Source: Acidobacteriota bacterium
GTDB lineage: Bacteria > Acidobacteriota > UBA6911 > JACOSC01
NCBI GenBank assembly: GCA_016179055.1
Contig: JACOSC010000175.1
Span: 1 to 39,650 of the forward strand
Length of the DNA stretch: 39,650 nucleotides
Direction: 5' to 3'
Below, piece by piece: positions 17,292 through 25,511 of the stretch. The first letter of the stretch is position 1; every line of letters starts with the position of its first letter. A model generated the notes under the pieces. It was not told the DNA's origin. It ran no database searches and was given only the letters and a program-made list of their open reading frames with translations. Made by a program: the position numbers and the translations under genes.

Positions 17292-19406
17292 ATGATAACA
17301 ACAGGCAAGATTAGACGAATACTATGGATCTTGTTGGCAGGGATATTGCTAACCTCTGCCACATTCATGCAATACGCCTCGGCCCAAATCTGCGGCCCGG
17401 CGCCCGATGGCAGCGGACGCGGCCCTTTGGCGGTGACGCGGGCGGATTATCGCTTTCCCGCCGGCGTTGACCCGATGGTTCTCGGCGATCGCGCGACAGA
17501 GATCTGGGCGCGTATGTACCGCCCGGTTGACTTTTCGACAGGCCCATTTCCCGTCGTTGTCTTCCTACACGGCAACCACGGCACCTGTGGAATAGGAGCA
17601 AGCCCTCGCTCAGACAATAATTGTCAATACACGTCATCTGGAACCTGCCCCGGTGGCTATGTAGTTACACCCAACCATTTGGGCTATGGCTATTTGGCGG
17701 AGCGACTCGCTTCGTGGGGTTACTTTGTCGTTTCAATTAATGCCAATCGTGGGATCACCTGCGGCGGCGGCGTTGCCGGGGACGGCGGTCTCAATCTGGC
17801 GCGCGGACGTCTGGTGCTTAGACATTTGCAACGATTGAGCCAGTGGAACACATTTGGCGGCGCGCCGGCCTCGCTGGGTTTGGGTCCCAACGACTTTATT
17901 GGAACGATGGATTTCAGCAGCGTCGGCTTGATGGGCCACTCACGCGGGGGCGAAGGCGCACGCGCCGCCTACAACCTATATAATGACGTAGGAAGCCCGT
18001 GGCCGGCACAGATTCCGGACTCGGTTCTCATTAATGCCATCTTTGAAATAGGTCCGGTGGACGGGCAAACCGCTCGCACGCTGGACGCGGATTACGCTGT
18101 ATGGCAAGTATTGTTGCCGGCTTGTGACGGCGACGTCTCCAATTTGCAAGGCATCAGGCCCTTTGATCGCATGATGGGTAATTTCAACGATGCGACTCAG
18201 AAATCGGACCATTTAGTCTGGGGAACCAATCATAACTATTACAATACCGAATGGCAACAGAGCGATTCCGGCGGCTGCAGTGGTTTCGGAAATCCGGCCT
18301 TGTTCGGTCCCAGCAACGGATCGTTATTGCAGCGACGGGCGGGCCGCCTTAGTTTGCTGCCCTTCTTCCGCGGCAATTTGGGATTCGGCGCCATTCCAAG
18401 CTTCAATCGAAACTTCAATCCGTCCTATACCCTGCCGGCTTGGCCAACCAGAGTCACGCGTGGCTTCAATGAAGGCACCGGCTTTACGTCGTCGTTTGAG
18501 GAGTTCGACCAGGCTACTGGAATTAATACCTTTGGCAGCGCCAATCTCAGCAGCGGTCTGACGGGCTATTCGCACGGTCCCATACCCGAACACGTCGTGC
18601 GGGGAGCGGCTATCTCTTGGGCGGCGCCCGGTGCCGGCACATATTTCCAGACCAATTGGACCGATCCCGGCTTTGGAGTTGATATCAGCTCTTTGGCTGG
18701 GTTCGAGACACTCGATTTTCGCGTATCGAGACAAACCGACATGGCCGCGGCGACAGACTTTTCCATTCGTCTGGTGATGGACGACGGAACTGTTTCCGGC
18801 GCGCTTTCCGGACCGGTCCAGTTAAGCACCTATACCACGCTGCTGGGCCCACCCAGCGGCCACAGGATTTTGCAGACGGCGCGTATCCCGCTTTCGGCGT
18901 TCCGGCTCGCCGATTTGACGAATATACGTGGCGTACGATTCACGTTTGACAACACGAGGAGTAGTGCTATATACTTGGCCAACGTACGCGTTTCAGCGAT
19001 TACCGCCTGTCAACCGGGCGCCGGTATTGAAGGCTCCGACGACGAGAGCCAACTGCCCAATCCATATAGCGTAACCATCAACGAAGCTATGGGTAGAATC
19101 AATAACCTAAGAACAGTAACGGCCGCGTCGGCGTTGGACAACCAATCCGGTGTCGAAATCGAAGTCAGCAGCCGGCAGGAATTTCCTGTGCGCAACGAAT
19201 TGACAGTGTTGCGCATCGGCGGCAAGGACTTTAAGTTAAGCCAGTATCCGCTCAATGGCGACACCGGTACTTTAATCTTTACGCTGACCAGCCAGGAATT
19301 TGCCCAATTGTCCAATGGCGATCCCGTCACCGTGCAGTACGGTAGCGATGCATCGAACGAGTTCTGGAATCTCGGCCAGTTGGATAAGAGCTTGCTGGAT
19401 AAATAG
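17292..19406 (+). CDS. Secreted multidomain alpha/beta hydrolase
   Basis: 704 residues with a signal peptide (about residues 1-32, ending ASA). Residues about 50-340 form an alpha/beta hydrolase: the oxyanion strand FPVVVFLHGNHGTCG, then the nucleophile elbow GLMGHSRGGEGARAAYN with Ser217. This is the layout of chlorophyllase, PET-hydrolase-like or dienelactone-hydrolase-like esterases. Residues about 420-590 look like a beta-sandwich of carbohydrate-binding (CBM11/CIA30-like) type, and the C-terminal 110 residues form another beta domain. Several cysteines suggest disulfides, as expected outside the cytoplasm. The start is ATG 17292, after AGGAGG. A strong terminator lies about 70 bases past the stop. 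The substrate could be an ester in plant or microbial polymers, which is inference. Confidence 0.85.
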   Translation: MITTGKIRRILWILLAGILLTSATFMQYASAQICGPAPDGSGRGPLAVTRADYRFPAGVDPMVLGDRATEIWARMYRPVDFSTGPFPVVVFLHGNHGTCGIGASPRSDNNCQYTSSGTCPGGYVVTPNHLGYGYLAERLASWGYFVVSINANRGITCGGGVAGDGGLNLARGRLVLRHLQRLSQWNTFGGAPASLGLGPNDFIGTMDFSSVGLMGHSRGGEGARAAYNLYNDVGSPWPAQIPDSVLINAIFEIGPVDGQTARTLDADYAVWQVLLPACDGDVSNLQGIRPFDRMMGNFNDATQKSDHLVWGTNHNYYNTEWQQSDSGGCSGFGNPALFGPSNGSLLQRRAGRLSLLPFFRGNLGFGAIPSFNRNFNPSYTLPAWPTRVTRGFNEGTGFTSSFEEFDQATGINTFGSANLSSGLTGYSHGPIPEHVVRGAAISWAAPGAGTYFQTNWTDPGFGVDISSLAGFETLDFRVSRQTDMAAATDFSIRLVMDDGTVSGALSGPVQLSTYTTLLGPPSGHRILQTARIPLSAFRLADLTNIRGVRFTFDNTRSSAIYLANVRVSAITACQPGAGIEGSDDESQLPNPYSVTINEAMGRINNLRTVTAASALDNQSGVEIEVSSRQEFPVRNELTVLRIGGKDFKLSQYPLNGDTGTLIFTLTSQEFAQLSNGDPVTVQYGSDASNEFWNLGQLDKSLLDK

Positions 19407-19477
19407 CGTTAGGTTGCGCGCGCACGGACGAACTCCCGGTTCGAACATTCCCTGTGGCGCGTAGTCAAGCCAATGAG

Positions 19478-19530
19478 TTTCGGGTTTCGAGCGCCGGTCC
19501 GCCGGTTCCCTCGAAACCCGAAATTTTTTT
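19478..19530 (+). terminator. Rho-independent terminator after the hydrolase gene
   Basis: A perfect 14-bp stem, TTTCGGGTTTCGAG (19478-19491) with CTCGAAACCCGAAA (19510-19523), an 18-base loop and a run of seven T. It is the clearest terminator in the window and marks the left boundary of the following restriction-modification region. Confidence 0.88.
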
Positions 19531-19775
19531 GTACAATCCAGATCCAACTAAAGCGCATGCACTTCAAGAAGTGATGCCAATAAGTCTCGTTTAAAACAAG
19601 CCCGCGTAGTAGAATAATAAAGTCCGAACTCGATGAAAAATGTTATGTAATGAAAAAAAAGGTGGGGAAAACCCGTCGTACGAGATTATAGAGAGCTTGG
19701 TGGCAACGGACTGATGGGCCACTCGATAGGGGCACAGACCCGAATGGGCAGAAACCAGTCGACAGCGCCGCGCCA

Positions 19776-19820
19776 CTATTCTACCCTGTGCTATTATGCA
19801 TTCTCCGTTGCAATTTATTT
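19776..19820 (+). repeat. Left copy of the island-flanking direct repeat
   Basis: The 30-base core at 19791-19820 (CTATTATGCATTCTCCGTTG, then CAATTTATTT) matches 23610-23639 at 27 of 30 positions. Weaker similarity extends left to about 19776. The two copies are in direct orientation and enclose the transposase relic and the methyltransferase, nuclease and vsr genes. Confidence 0.7.
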
Positions 19821-19931
19821 CTGCAATGATGCCGGAGATGGCAAAATATCGCAATATGGATGCAAGAGTTGAGGTCATTACTTCAGTATTCGAGCTGGTA
19901 CGGCATTTTGGGTCTGCATGCGAAGGAGTGA

Positions 19932-20060
19932 GTAATCACTCCGGCCGTGAAGGTCTTGGCGGAAGGAATGAGTATCCAGGCGACCGGTCGTATCCTTGAT
20001 ATCGCTAAGGACACCATTAGTGGTTGGCTAAAGCAGGTGGAGCCCACGGTGCGCCTTCGG
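19932..20060 (+). pseudogene. Transposase fragment (helix-turn-helix region)
   Basis: One frame reads AVKVLAEGMSIQATGRILDI followed by AKDTISGWLKQVEP. That resembles the helix-turn-helix near the N-terminus of IS1-like transposases and related resolvase/IS proteins (VxxLLAEGxSIRATARxLGVSKxTV). Only about 30-35 residues of similarity remain, with a stop just upstream and unrelated sequence after it. It is a decayed remnant, which fits mobility of the neighbouring restriction-modification island. Confidence 0.5.
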
Positions 20061-20710
20061 GAAAAGGGGGCTATGCGACCGATCCGGAACCGCCCAGACC
20101 TCTGGCGAGAATCGGCCCGTGCGCCTTCCCGGGAGGGCACGCCTCTATTTTTCTGGTTTTCCGTCCTCCAATTTGCTATAGTGCTCCCCTGAGCAAAATA
20201 GCGAGCCTCTCTATGTGCGGAGGGGTGTTCATATGGATACACTCTGGTAAATGACTCAGGACGGATTAGCCGCTAGGTTATATTGCTAGCATTGGCTGCC
20301 CTTGGAAAAAGTGGTGGCGCTTGGTGCCTTGCGGATCGTCAACTCTATGGAATTGTTGTGAGAGCTGGAGGCAGCAGTCGCCAAGTGCGGATATGACAAT
20401 TATTTGGGAGGTATCAAGACTATTTCATACGTAGGTTCTCTACACCGTGAAACTCCTTATCATGCAAGCTTTTATCGATCTCCCATCGGTCTAATAGCTC
20501 GGCGGTGGCATCCTATTGTCGCCCCGGATGATGAGCGATGTTCTTTAGCTGATGAGATTAATAGAACTCGTAACATCAAGAAGGTACGGATCATAAGCGA
20601 GGGATTTGATGCAGGAATATCAAATCTTATACTTTACCCAAGCACACAGTTGCAAAGCGCGTTTTAGTTTGACATAGGAAAGAAAACACTCTAGCATTCA
20701 CAAAAGTGTT

Positions 20711-21922
20711 ATGTTGAAATATTACGACTTTTTTGCCGGGGCCGGTCTGGTTCAATTAGGACTGGGGAGAGATTGGACGTGCGCCTGGGCCAATGACATT
20801 GATCCGAGAAAGGCTGAGATATATAAAGCGAACTTCGGCGATGCGTTGTTCCAATTAGGGGATGTGGCCGAAATCGAAGTGAAATCCCTTCCAAGAAGGG
20901 TTGATATGGCATGGGCCTCATTTCCCTGCCAGGATCTGTCGCTTGCTGGGTGGCGGGGCGGCATGTCCGCCCAGCGAAGCGGAACATTTTGGGCTTATTG
21001 GCGTCTGATGCGAGACTTGTTTGCTGCAGGTGATCGCCCATCGCTCATCGTCATCGAAAATGTGGCCGGATTGCTGTACAAAGACAATTTCCTAGGCCTG
21101 TGCGAGGCGCTTGCCGTCCTTGGCATGCAATTTGGAGGGCTTGTAATCGACGCACGATGGTTTGTTCCTCAATCGAGGCCCCGCGTCTTTGTTGTCGCTG
21201 TTGACATGCGAGTTGACTGTAGCAGCCTCTTAGACCCATCTCCACGCGGGAGCAAATGGTTGCCCAACTCTCTCCTTTCTGCCTATAATACGTTGCCCAA
21301 TTCACTGCGCGATCTCTGGCGCTGGTGGACTCTTCCAATCCCTCCACACATCGTCGCTTCTGTTGATGATCTGATTGACGATGAGACACAAGAGGTTGAG
21401 TCACATCTACTGCATGAGACTAAGCGCCTAGTGGCGATGATGAGCCCTTTGAATCGTGAAAAAGTAAACAAGGCCTTGGCGCTCCGGCGGAGGTGCGTCG
21501 GCTTCTTATATAAGAGGATTCGCGCCGGAGTACAGCGTGCAGAAGTTCGCTTCGATGGCATTGCCGGCTGCCTGCGGACACCGCAGGGCGGGTCGAGCAG
21601 GCAGACGGTGCTTGTCGCGAAAAACGGGAAGCTTCGTTCCAGATTGCTGGCGCCTCGAGAGGCGGCTAGGCTGATGGGCGTTCCTGATTCCTTCTGGCTG
21701 CCCTTGAACTATAACGATGCCTATAGAGGCATCGGTGACGGGGTCGCGGTTCCAGTCGTCGCGTGGCTGTCGAAGAATTTGCTAATTCCACTCGCGAAAG
21801 CTTGCCAGCGCGCTGCGCTTCCGACCCGAAATGAGATAGGTCTGGAGTTAAATGAAAATCTCTTGACTATGCGAGAATCAAGCGAAGCGCGGGCGGCGCA
21901 GTGGGCGCGATCAAGGACATGA
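20711..21922 (+). CDS. DNA (cytosine-5-)-methyltransferase of a type II restriction-modification system
   Basis: 403 residues with the C5 motifs in standard order: motif I YDFFAGAGLVQLGLG (SAM binding), motif IV SFPCQDLSLAGW with catalytic Cys73, motif VI VIENVAGLL with Glu116, motif VIII QSRPRVFVV, a variable target-recognition region (about 180-300), motif IX RLLAPREAARLMGVPDSF and motif X GDGVAVPVVAWLSKN. It methylates C5 of cytosine in a specific site, protecting the host from its partner nuclease. The target site cannot be read. The start is ATG 20711. The stop overlaps the next start (ATGA), so the downstream gene is translationally coupled. The vsr gene downstream fits repair of T:G mismatches arising from 5-methylcytosine deamination. 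Confidence 0.93.
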   Translation: MLKYYDFFAGAGLVQLGLGRDWTCAWANDIDPRKAEIYKANFGDALFQLGDVAEIEVKSLPRRVDMAWASFPCQDLSLAGWRGGMSAQRSGTFWAYWRLMRDLFAAGDRPSLIVIENVAGLLYKDNFLGLCEALAVLGMQFGGLVIDARWFVPQSRPRVFVVAVDMRVDCSSLLDPSPRGSKWLPNSLLSAYNTLPNSLRDLWRWWTLPIPPHIVASVDDLIDDETQEVESHLLHETKRLVAMMSPLNREKVNKALALRRRCVGFLYKRIRAGVQRAEVRFDGIAGCLRTPQGGSSRQTVLVAKNGKLRSRLLAPREAARLMGVPDSFWLPLNYNDAYRGIGDGVAVPVVAWLSKNLLIPLAKACQRAALPTRNEIGLELNENLLTMRESSEARAAQWARSRT

Positions 21923-22887
21923 GTATTGAGAGGTTAATCAGCAAATCCCTCGAAGTGCTAAAGGAATGGTATGACGGGGAACGTCCATCAGCAGACGAAC
22001 CCCCAGACCGCTATGTTGTGTGTGCGGCTTTAGCGCTTCTTGAGCGCATGCGGGAGGTTTTTCCACTGCGCGAGGAGGGCTACATAACCGAAGGCAATCA
22101 AGTAAGGACAGGGGGTCCCCAAATTAAGGCCATCTTAGGGCGTTTTGGCGAAAATAGGACGTATTCAAAGGAAGGCGGAAGGACTACCAGGGGAACCAGA
22201 CCAGCGGCTGAGAGATTTGCGGATTGGCTAAATGGAGTGAAGGAAATCTCGTCCCTTGCTGATTCGGAGCGCAAGCAGGTGGCGCACGCTTTGCAAGAAT
22301 GGCTGGTAGAACATCCTGTGAAGGAGTTTTTTTCACGCCAGAGAATCAGCGTTGAAATAAACCTGGAACGCCCCGGGCCGCAAATTGTCTCTGATCTTTT
22401 GAAGGCGGCGGTTAAGAAAAAGGTAGCGGGAGCGGTCGCCCAACACTTGGTTGGCGCAAAACTCTCCTTGCGGTTTCCACATTTAATAATAGGCAATTTT
22501 TCTTTCACTACAGCTGACGAGCAATTGGGACGGCATGGAGACTTTGTCATCGGAGATACTGTTTTCCATGTTACCTTCGCGCCGATGCCACCCGTTGTTG
22601 ATAAGTGCAATCACAATCTCAGAAACGGCTATCGATCAATTATTCTCGTTCCTGAATCAAGGGTTCCAGCGGCGGTCGCGATAGCAGACCAGGTTGGCCT
22701 GAAAAACAGGATTGGCATTCTCTCCATCGAATCCTTCGTTGGACAAAATCTCGAGGAAATGGGCGAGTTTTCCAGAAGCGGGCTCGCGGCCAATGTGGAA
22801 TCCTTGCTTAAGAAATATAATGAACGAGTGAAACAAGCTGAGACTGACCATTCTATACTTATAGAAATTCCCGAAAATCTCCAATAG
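21919..22887 (+). CDS. Putative type II restriction endonuclease (resembles DUF4928 family)
   Basis: 322 residues from ATG 21919, which overlaps the methyltransferase stop. A GTG 18 bases upstream is less likely. From memory the protein resembles DUF4928, a family found beside C5 methyltransferases and Vsr. The region HGDFVIGDTVFHVTFAP (about residues 206-222) has the shape of a PD-(D/E)xK core: Asp208, a beta-strand and then HVT where many nucleases have ExK. It would cleave the site protected by its partner, so expression must follow methylation, which the coupled start may help to time. If it is not the nuclease, the island has no other candidate. The function is inferred from context. Confidence 0.68.
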   Translation: MSIERLISKSLEVLKEWYDGERPSADEPPDRYVVCAALALLERMREVFPLREEGYITEGNQVRTGGPQIKAILGRFGENRTYSKEGGRTTRGTRPAAERFADWLNGVKEISSLADSERKQVAHALQEWLVEHPVKEFFSRQRISVEINLERPGPQIVSDLLKAAVKKKVAGAVAQHLVGAKLSLRFPHLIIGNFSFTTADEQLGRHGDFVIGDTVFHVTFAPMPPVVDKCNHNLRNGYRSIILVPESRVPAAVAIADQVGLKNRIGILSIESFVGQNLEEMGEFSRSGLAANVESLLKKYNERVKQAETDHSILIEIPENLQ

Positions 22888-22907
22888 CCACTGGCGGCGT
22901 AACTGCC

Positions 22908-23375
22908 ATGACTGACACCGTGGACCGCGCAACTCGAAGCCGCATAATGGCGAAGGTTTTGTCGAAAAACACATCTCCTGAATTGGCTGTGCGGCGAGCG
23001 ATCCATTCTGCGGGTCATCGTTTCCAACTTTACCGGGACGACCTCCCCGGTCGGCCTGACCTGGTTTTCCCCCGCCACAAGCTCGCGGTATTTGTGCACG
23101 GGTGCTTTTGGCACGGGCACAATTGCAAGCGCTTCCGGATGCCATCGACGCACTCCACATATTGGAAAAAGAAAATTCATCGGAATAAGCAGCGGGATAA
23201 AAGAGCTGCGGCAATGCTCCGTGCCCGCGGTTGGAAACGAGTCGTCATTTGGGAATGCAAACTGGCTCAAGGAATTGACCATCTTCGTTCAAAGCTTGCC
23301 TTACTACGAAGGGGCTCTCCCAGATTGTCCACGGCGAATGAAAAAGTTCGTGCCAAGCGAAAGTTCAAGACATAA
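22908..23375 (+). CDS. vsr: Very short patch repair endonuclease
   Basis: 155 residues, start ATG 22908. Vsr nicks 5' of T in T:G mismatches produced by deamination of 5-methylcytosine. The residue numbering matches E. coli Vsr closely: Asp51 in LPGRPDLVF (metal-binding catalytic residue), His64 and His69 in FVHGCFWHGH, and zinc ligands Cys66, His71, Cys73 and Cys117 (WEC). The N-terminal MTDTVDRATRSRIMAKV is the standard opening. It lies 20 bases downstream of the putative nuclease gene, forming a three-gene restriction-modification-repair unit. The last 20 residues are extra and basic. Confidence 0.95.
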   Translation: MTDTVDRATRSRIMAKVLSKNTSPELAVRRAIHSAGHRFQLYRDDLPGRPDLVFPRHKLAVFVHGCFWHGHNCKRFRMPSTHSTYWKKKIHRNKQRDKRAAAMLRARGWKRVVIWECKLAQGIDHLRSKLALLRRGSPRLSTANEKVRAKRKFKT

Positions 23376-23597
23376 GAATGCAATGCGCGATTACAACAGG
23401 ATACATTTAAATTAAACGGCCTCCGTGCACGCCGTCCCTATCACTCAATGGTCTTGATCTGACGGTTCCCGGCCGCCAGCGCCGCCCGGCATCGCTTCCG
23501 CAGGACCCCCGCTCTACGTCAAATATTTCCGGCGCGTGCGGAGTTTTTTGTGGCTGGACATCACCGCATGTGATAAACTCCTCCCCTTGGGGGTAAT

Positions 23598-23639
23598 ACT
23601 ATTCCCTATCTATTCTGCATTCTTCGCTGCAATTTATTT
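23598..23639 (+). repeat. Right copy of the island-flanking direct repeat
   Basis: The core at 23610-23639 (CTATTCTGCATTCTTCGCTG, then CAATTTATTT) is nearly identical to 19791-19820. It sits about 220 bases past the vsr stop and just before the truncated aldo/keto reductase. Apart from this repeat, I see nothing in the gap 23376-23667. Confidence 0.7.
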
Positions 23640-23667
23640 TAGCGTTTTCATTTGAAGTGAGCGGGTC

Positions 23668-23931
23668 ATGAAAAATCTGTTCCGTCGCGCCCCACAGCCT
23701 CATTCGATGAAATACGTCGCCTTGGGACGCGCCGGTTTGAAAGTCTCTCCGCTGTGTCTGGGCGCGATGTCGTTCGGTTCGCCCAACTGGCAACCATGGA
23801 CGATATCCGAATCAGCAAGCCGTGCGATCATACGACGCGCCCTCGAGGTCGGCATCAATTTCTTCGACACGGCCGACGTTTACTCGAGCGGACTCAGTGA
23901 GGAAATCCTCGGGCGGGCGCTGCGCGAATAA
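23668..23931 (+). pseudogene. Aldo/keto reductase, N-terminal fragment
   Basis: The first 87 codons match the start of an aldo/keto reductase: [19 protein letters not shown], the loop [10 protein letters not shown], then [19 protein letters not shown] with the catalytic Asp and Tyr. It then stops at LGRALRE, where a normal enzyme has about 230 further residues. The break is exactly where the opposing WD40 frame also ends. The fragment lacks the catalytic Lys and His and the cofactor-binding C-terminus, so it cannot be active. A start at ATG 23707 is equally possible, since the first 13 residues are not typical. Confidence 0.85.
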
Positions 23932-24394
23932 TCGTTCGATCCCTGGCACCGCTGGCGATACGGGAACCATCGGGCGACCAAGCGACGGCTTGCACGTCGC
24001 TCCTATGTCCGGTTAGGATCAGTAATTCAGCCCCAGTTTCCACATCCCAGATTCTAATCGTTTTATCATATGATCCGCTGGCGATGTATAATCCATCGGG
24101 AGACCATGCGACGCATAATACCCAACCTTGGTGCCCAGTCAGTACCTGAAGAGGCTCTCCAGTTTCCGCATCCCATAGCCTTACGGTCCCATCATAAGAG
24201 CTACTGCCAATCTTTAATCCATCCGGCGACCAAGCTACGGCCGCTACACGATCCGTATGCCCCTCTAACGTCCTGAGCAGTTGCCAGTCTTCGAGCAAAG
24301 GAATGCTGGTAGCCTGTAAGCAGGTGCTAACAGCAATAAAAACCAAAAGCCCCATTGCCAACCCGTTTAGCCGTTTACGTGTCATTTTTTCCAT
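23894..24394 (-). pseudogene. WD40-repeat protein, C-terminally truncated
   Basis: 166 residues from the ATG at 24394 (AGGGGGG ribosome binding site upstream). A signal peptide (about residues 1-24) is followed by two complete WD repeats ([40 protein letters not shown]) and part of a third, which ends DRTI and then runs into foreign codons ([11 protein letters not shown]) antisense to the aldo/keto reductase fragment. It is a close tandem paralogue of the intact gene at 24484-25485. With only about 2.5 blades it cannot close a propeller. Deletion of its 3' half is the simplest explanation. Confidence 0.85.
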
Positions 24395-24483
24395 ACGCAA
24401 GACCCCCCTGTCATGGGCGGCAGACGACAGCCGAAAGGCTGGAGGATCCACAGTTGGAACCTATCGGACCCAAGGCCCATGCT

Positions 24484-25485
24484 TTATTGGCGCCCCTGGC
24501 TCTCCGGCAGTCTACCTGAAATTCTAACGGACCGGTCCCTGGACCCAGAGATAAGTCTATATCCCTCAGGCGACCAGCTTAGGGACCGTATAGCGTCAGT
24601 ATGTCCAACTAATAGGAGCCTCGGGTCCAATGTCTCAGCGTTCCAAACATAAATACTGGGATCCCCATTGGTGGTGGCCATATGGAACCCGTTCGGAGAC
24701 CACGTTGTAGAGAACGAACCCCCCCCAGCAAATTCTTGCATTAGCGCGCCCGTCTCAGCATCCCAGATTTTGATCTCAATTCCAGAACTTCCAACAATCT
24801 GCGTCGTGTTGGGTCTCCAAGCCACCGAGTATATCGGCAATCGGCTCGCGGGAATCGTTCGTATCAAAGTTCCATATCTTGGATCCCATATTTTGACGGT
24901 GCCATCGCTCGAGCCACTGGCGATGTAGAAGCCACCGGGTGACCACGCGACCGACAACACGCGATCCATGTGAGCAATGAGCGTGTACAATGAGCTTCCT
25001 TTAGTGAGATCCCATATTTTAATCGTTCGATCATGGGAACCGCTGGCGATGCGAGTGCCATCGGGCGACCAAGCAACGGATGCTAGTGAGTCCCGATGTC
25101 CTTCTAGTGTTTGTAATAGAGTTCCCGTTTCGGCATCCCAGATTCTGAGCGTTTTATCATGCGATCCACTCGCGATATATAACCCATCGGGCGACCACGC
25201 CACACAAAATACCCATCCTTCGTGCCCACTTAATGTGTGGATAAGCTCTCCAGTTTCAGCATCCCAAATTCTTACAGTGCGATCATAGGAGGCACTGGCA
25301 ATCCTTAACCCATCGGGAGACCACGCCACCGACTCTACTATATCAGTGTGTCCTTCTAGGGCCCGGATAGGTTGCCAGTCCTTTAACACGGGAATGCTGG
25401 TGGCCTGTAAGCCGGCAATTAGCGCCATAGAAACCAAGCACCCAGTAACTAACTTTTTTGAAAGTTGGCCTATTGGGTTTTCCAT
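24484..25485 (-). CDS. Secreted WD40 beta-propeller protein
   Basis: 333 residues from ATG 25485 (AAGGAGG ribosome binding site), signal peptide residues 1-30 ([10 protein letters not shown]), then about seven WD repeats of the form [43 protein letters not shown]. That number closes one propeller. Such proteins act as docking platforms, and the secreted form suggests a periplasmic or surface role with an unknown partner. A few blades are degenerate ([20 protein letters not shown]). The upstream truncated paralogue shows that the locus arose by tandem duplication. No operon partner is evident beyond that copy. Confidence 0.88.
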   Translation of the reverse strand: MENPIGQLSKKLVTGCLVSMALIAGLQATSIPVLKDWQPIRALEGHTDIVESVAWSPDGLRIASASYDRTVRIWDAETGELIHTLSGHEGWVFCVAWSPDGLYIASGSHDKTLRIWDAETGTLLQTLEGHRDSLASVAWSPDGTRIASGSHDRTIKIWDLTKGSSLYTLIAHMDRVLSVAWSPGGFYIASGSSDGTVKIWDPRYGTLIRTIPASRLPIYSVAWRPNTTQIVGSSGIEIKIWDAETGALMQEFAGGGSFSTTWSPNGFHMATTNGDPSIYVWNAETLDPRLLLVGHTDAIRSLSWSPEGYRLISGSRDRSVRISGRLPESQGRQ

Positions 25486-25511
25486 GTGTAAGTCCTCCTT
25501 TTTCAAGACGT

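Larger units (their letters stand above)
19407..20710. other. 1.3-kb gap: terminator, direct repeat and transposase relic, otherwise empty
   Basis: It contains the terminator at 19478-19530, a repeat copy at 19776-19820, and a transposase fragment at 19932-20060. Between 20060 and 20710 I see no gene. Short frames such as the one at about 20404-20667 have no ribosome binding site and no family resemblance. Confidence 0.6.

Noticed and set aside
20404-20667. 87-codon frame before the methyltransferase
   Set aside because: TTG start without a ribosome binding site, and no recognisable family. The real methyltransferase start is further right.
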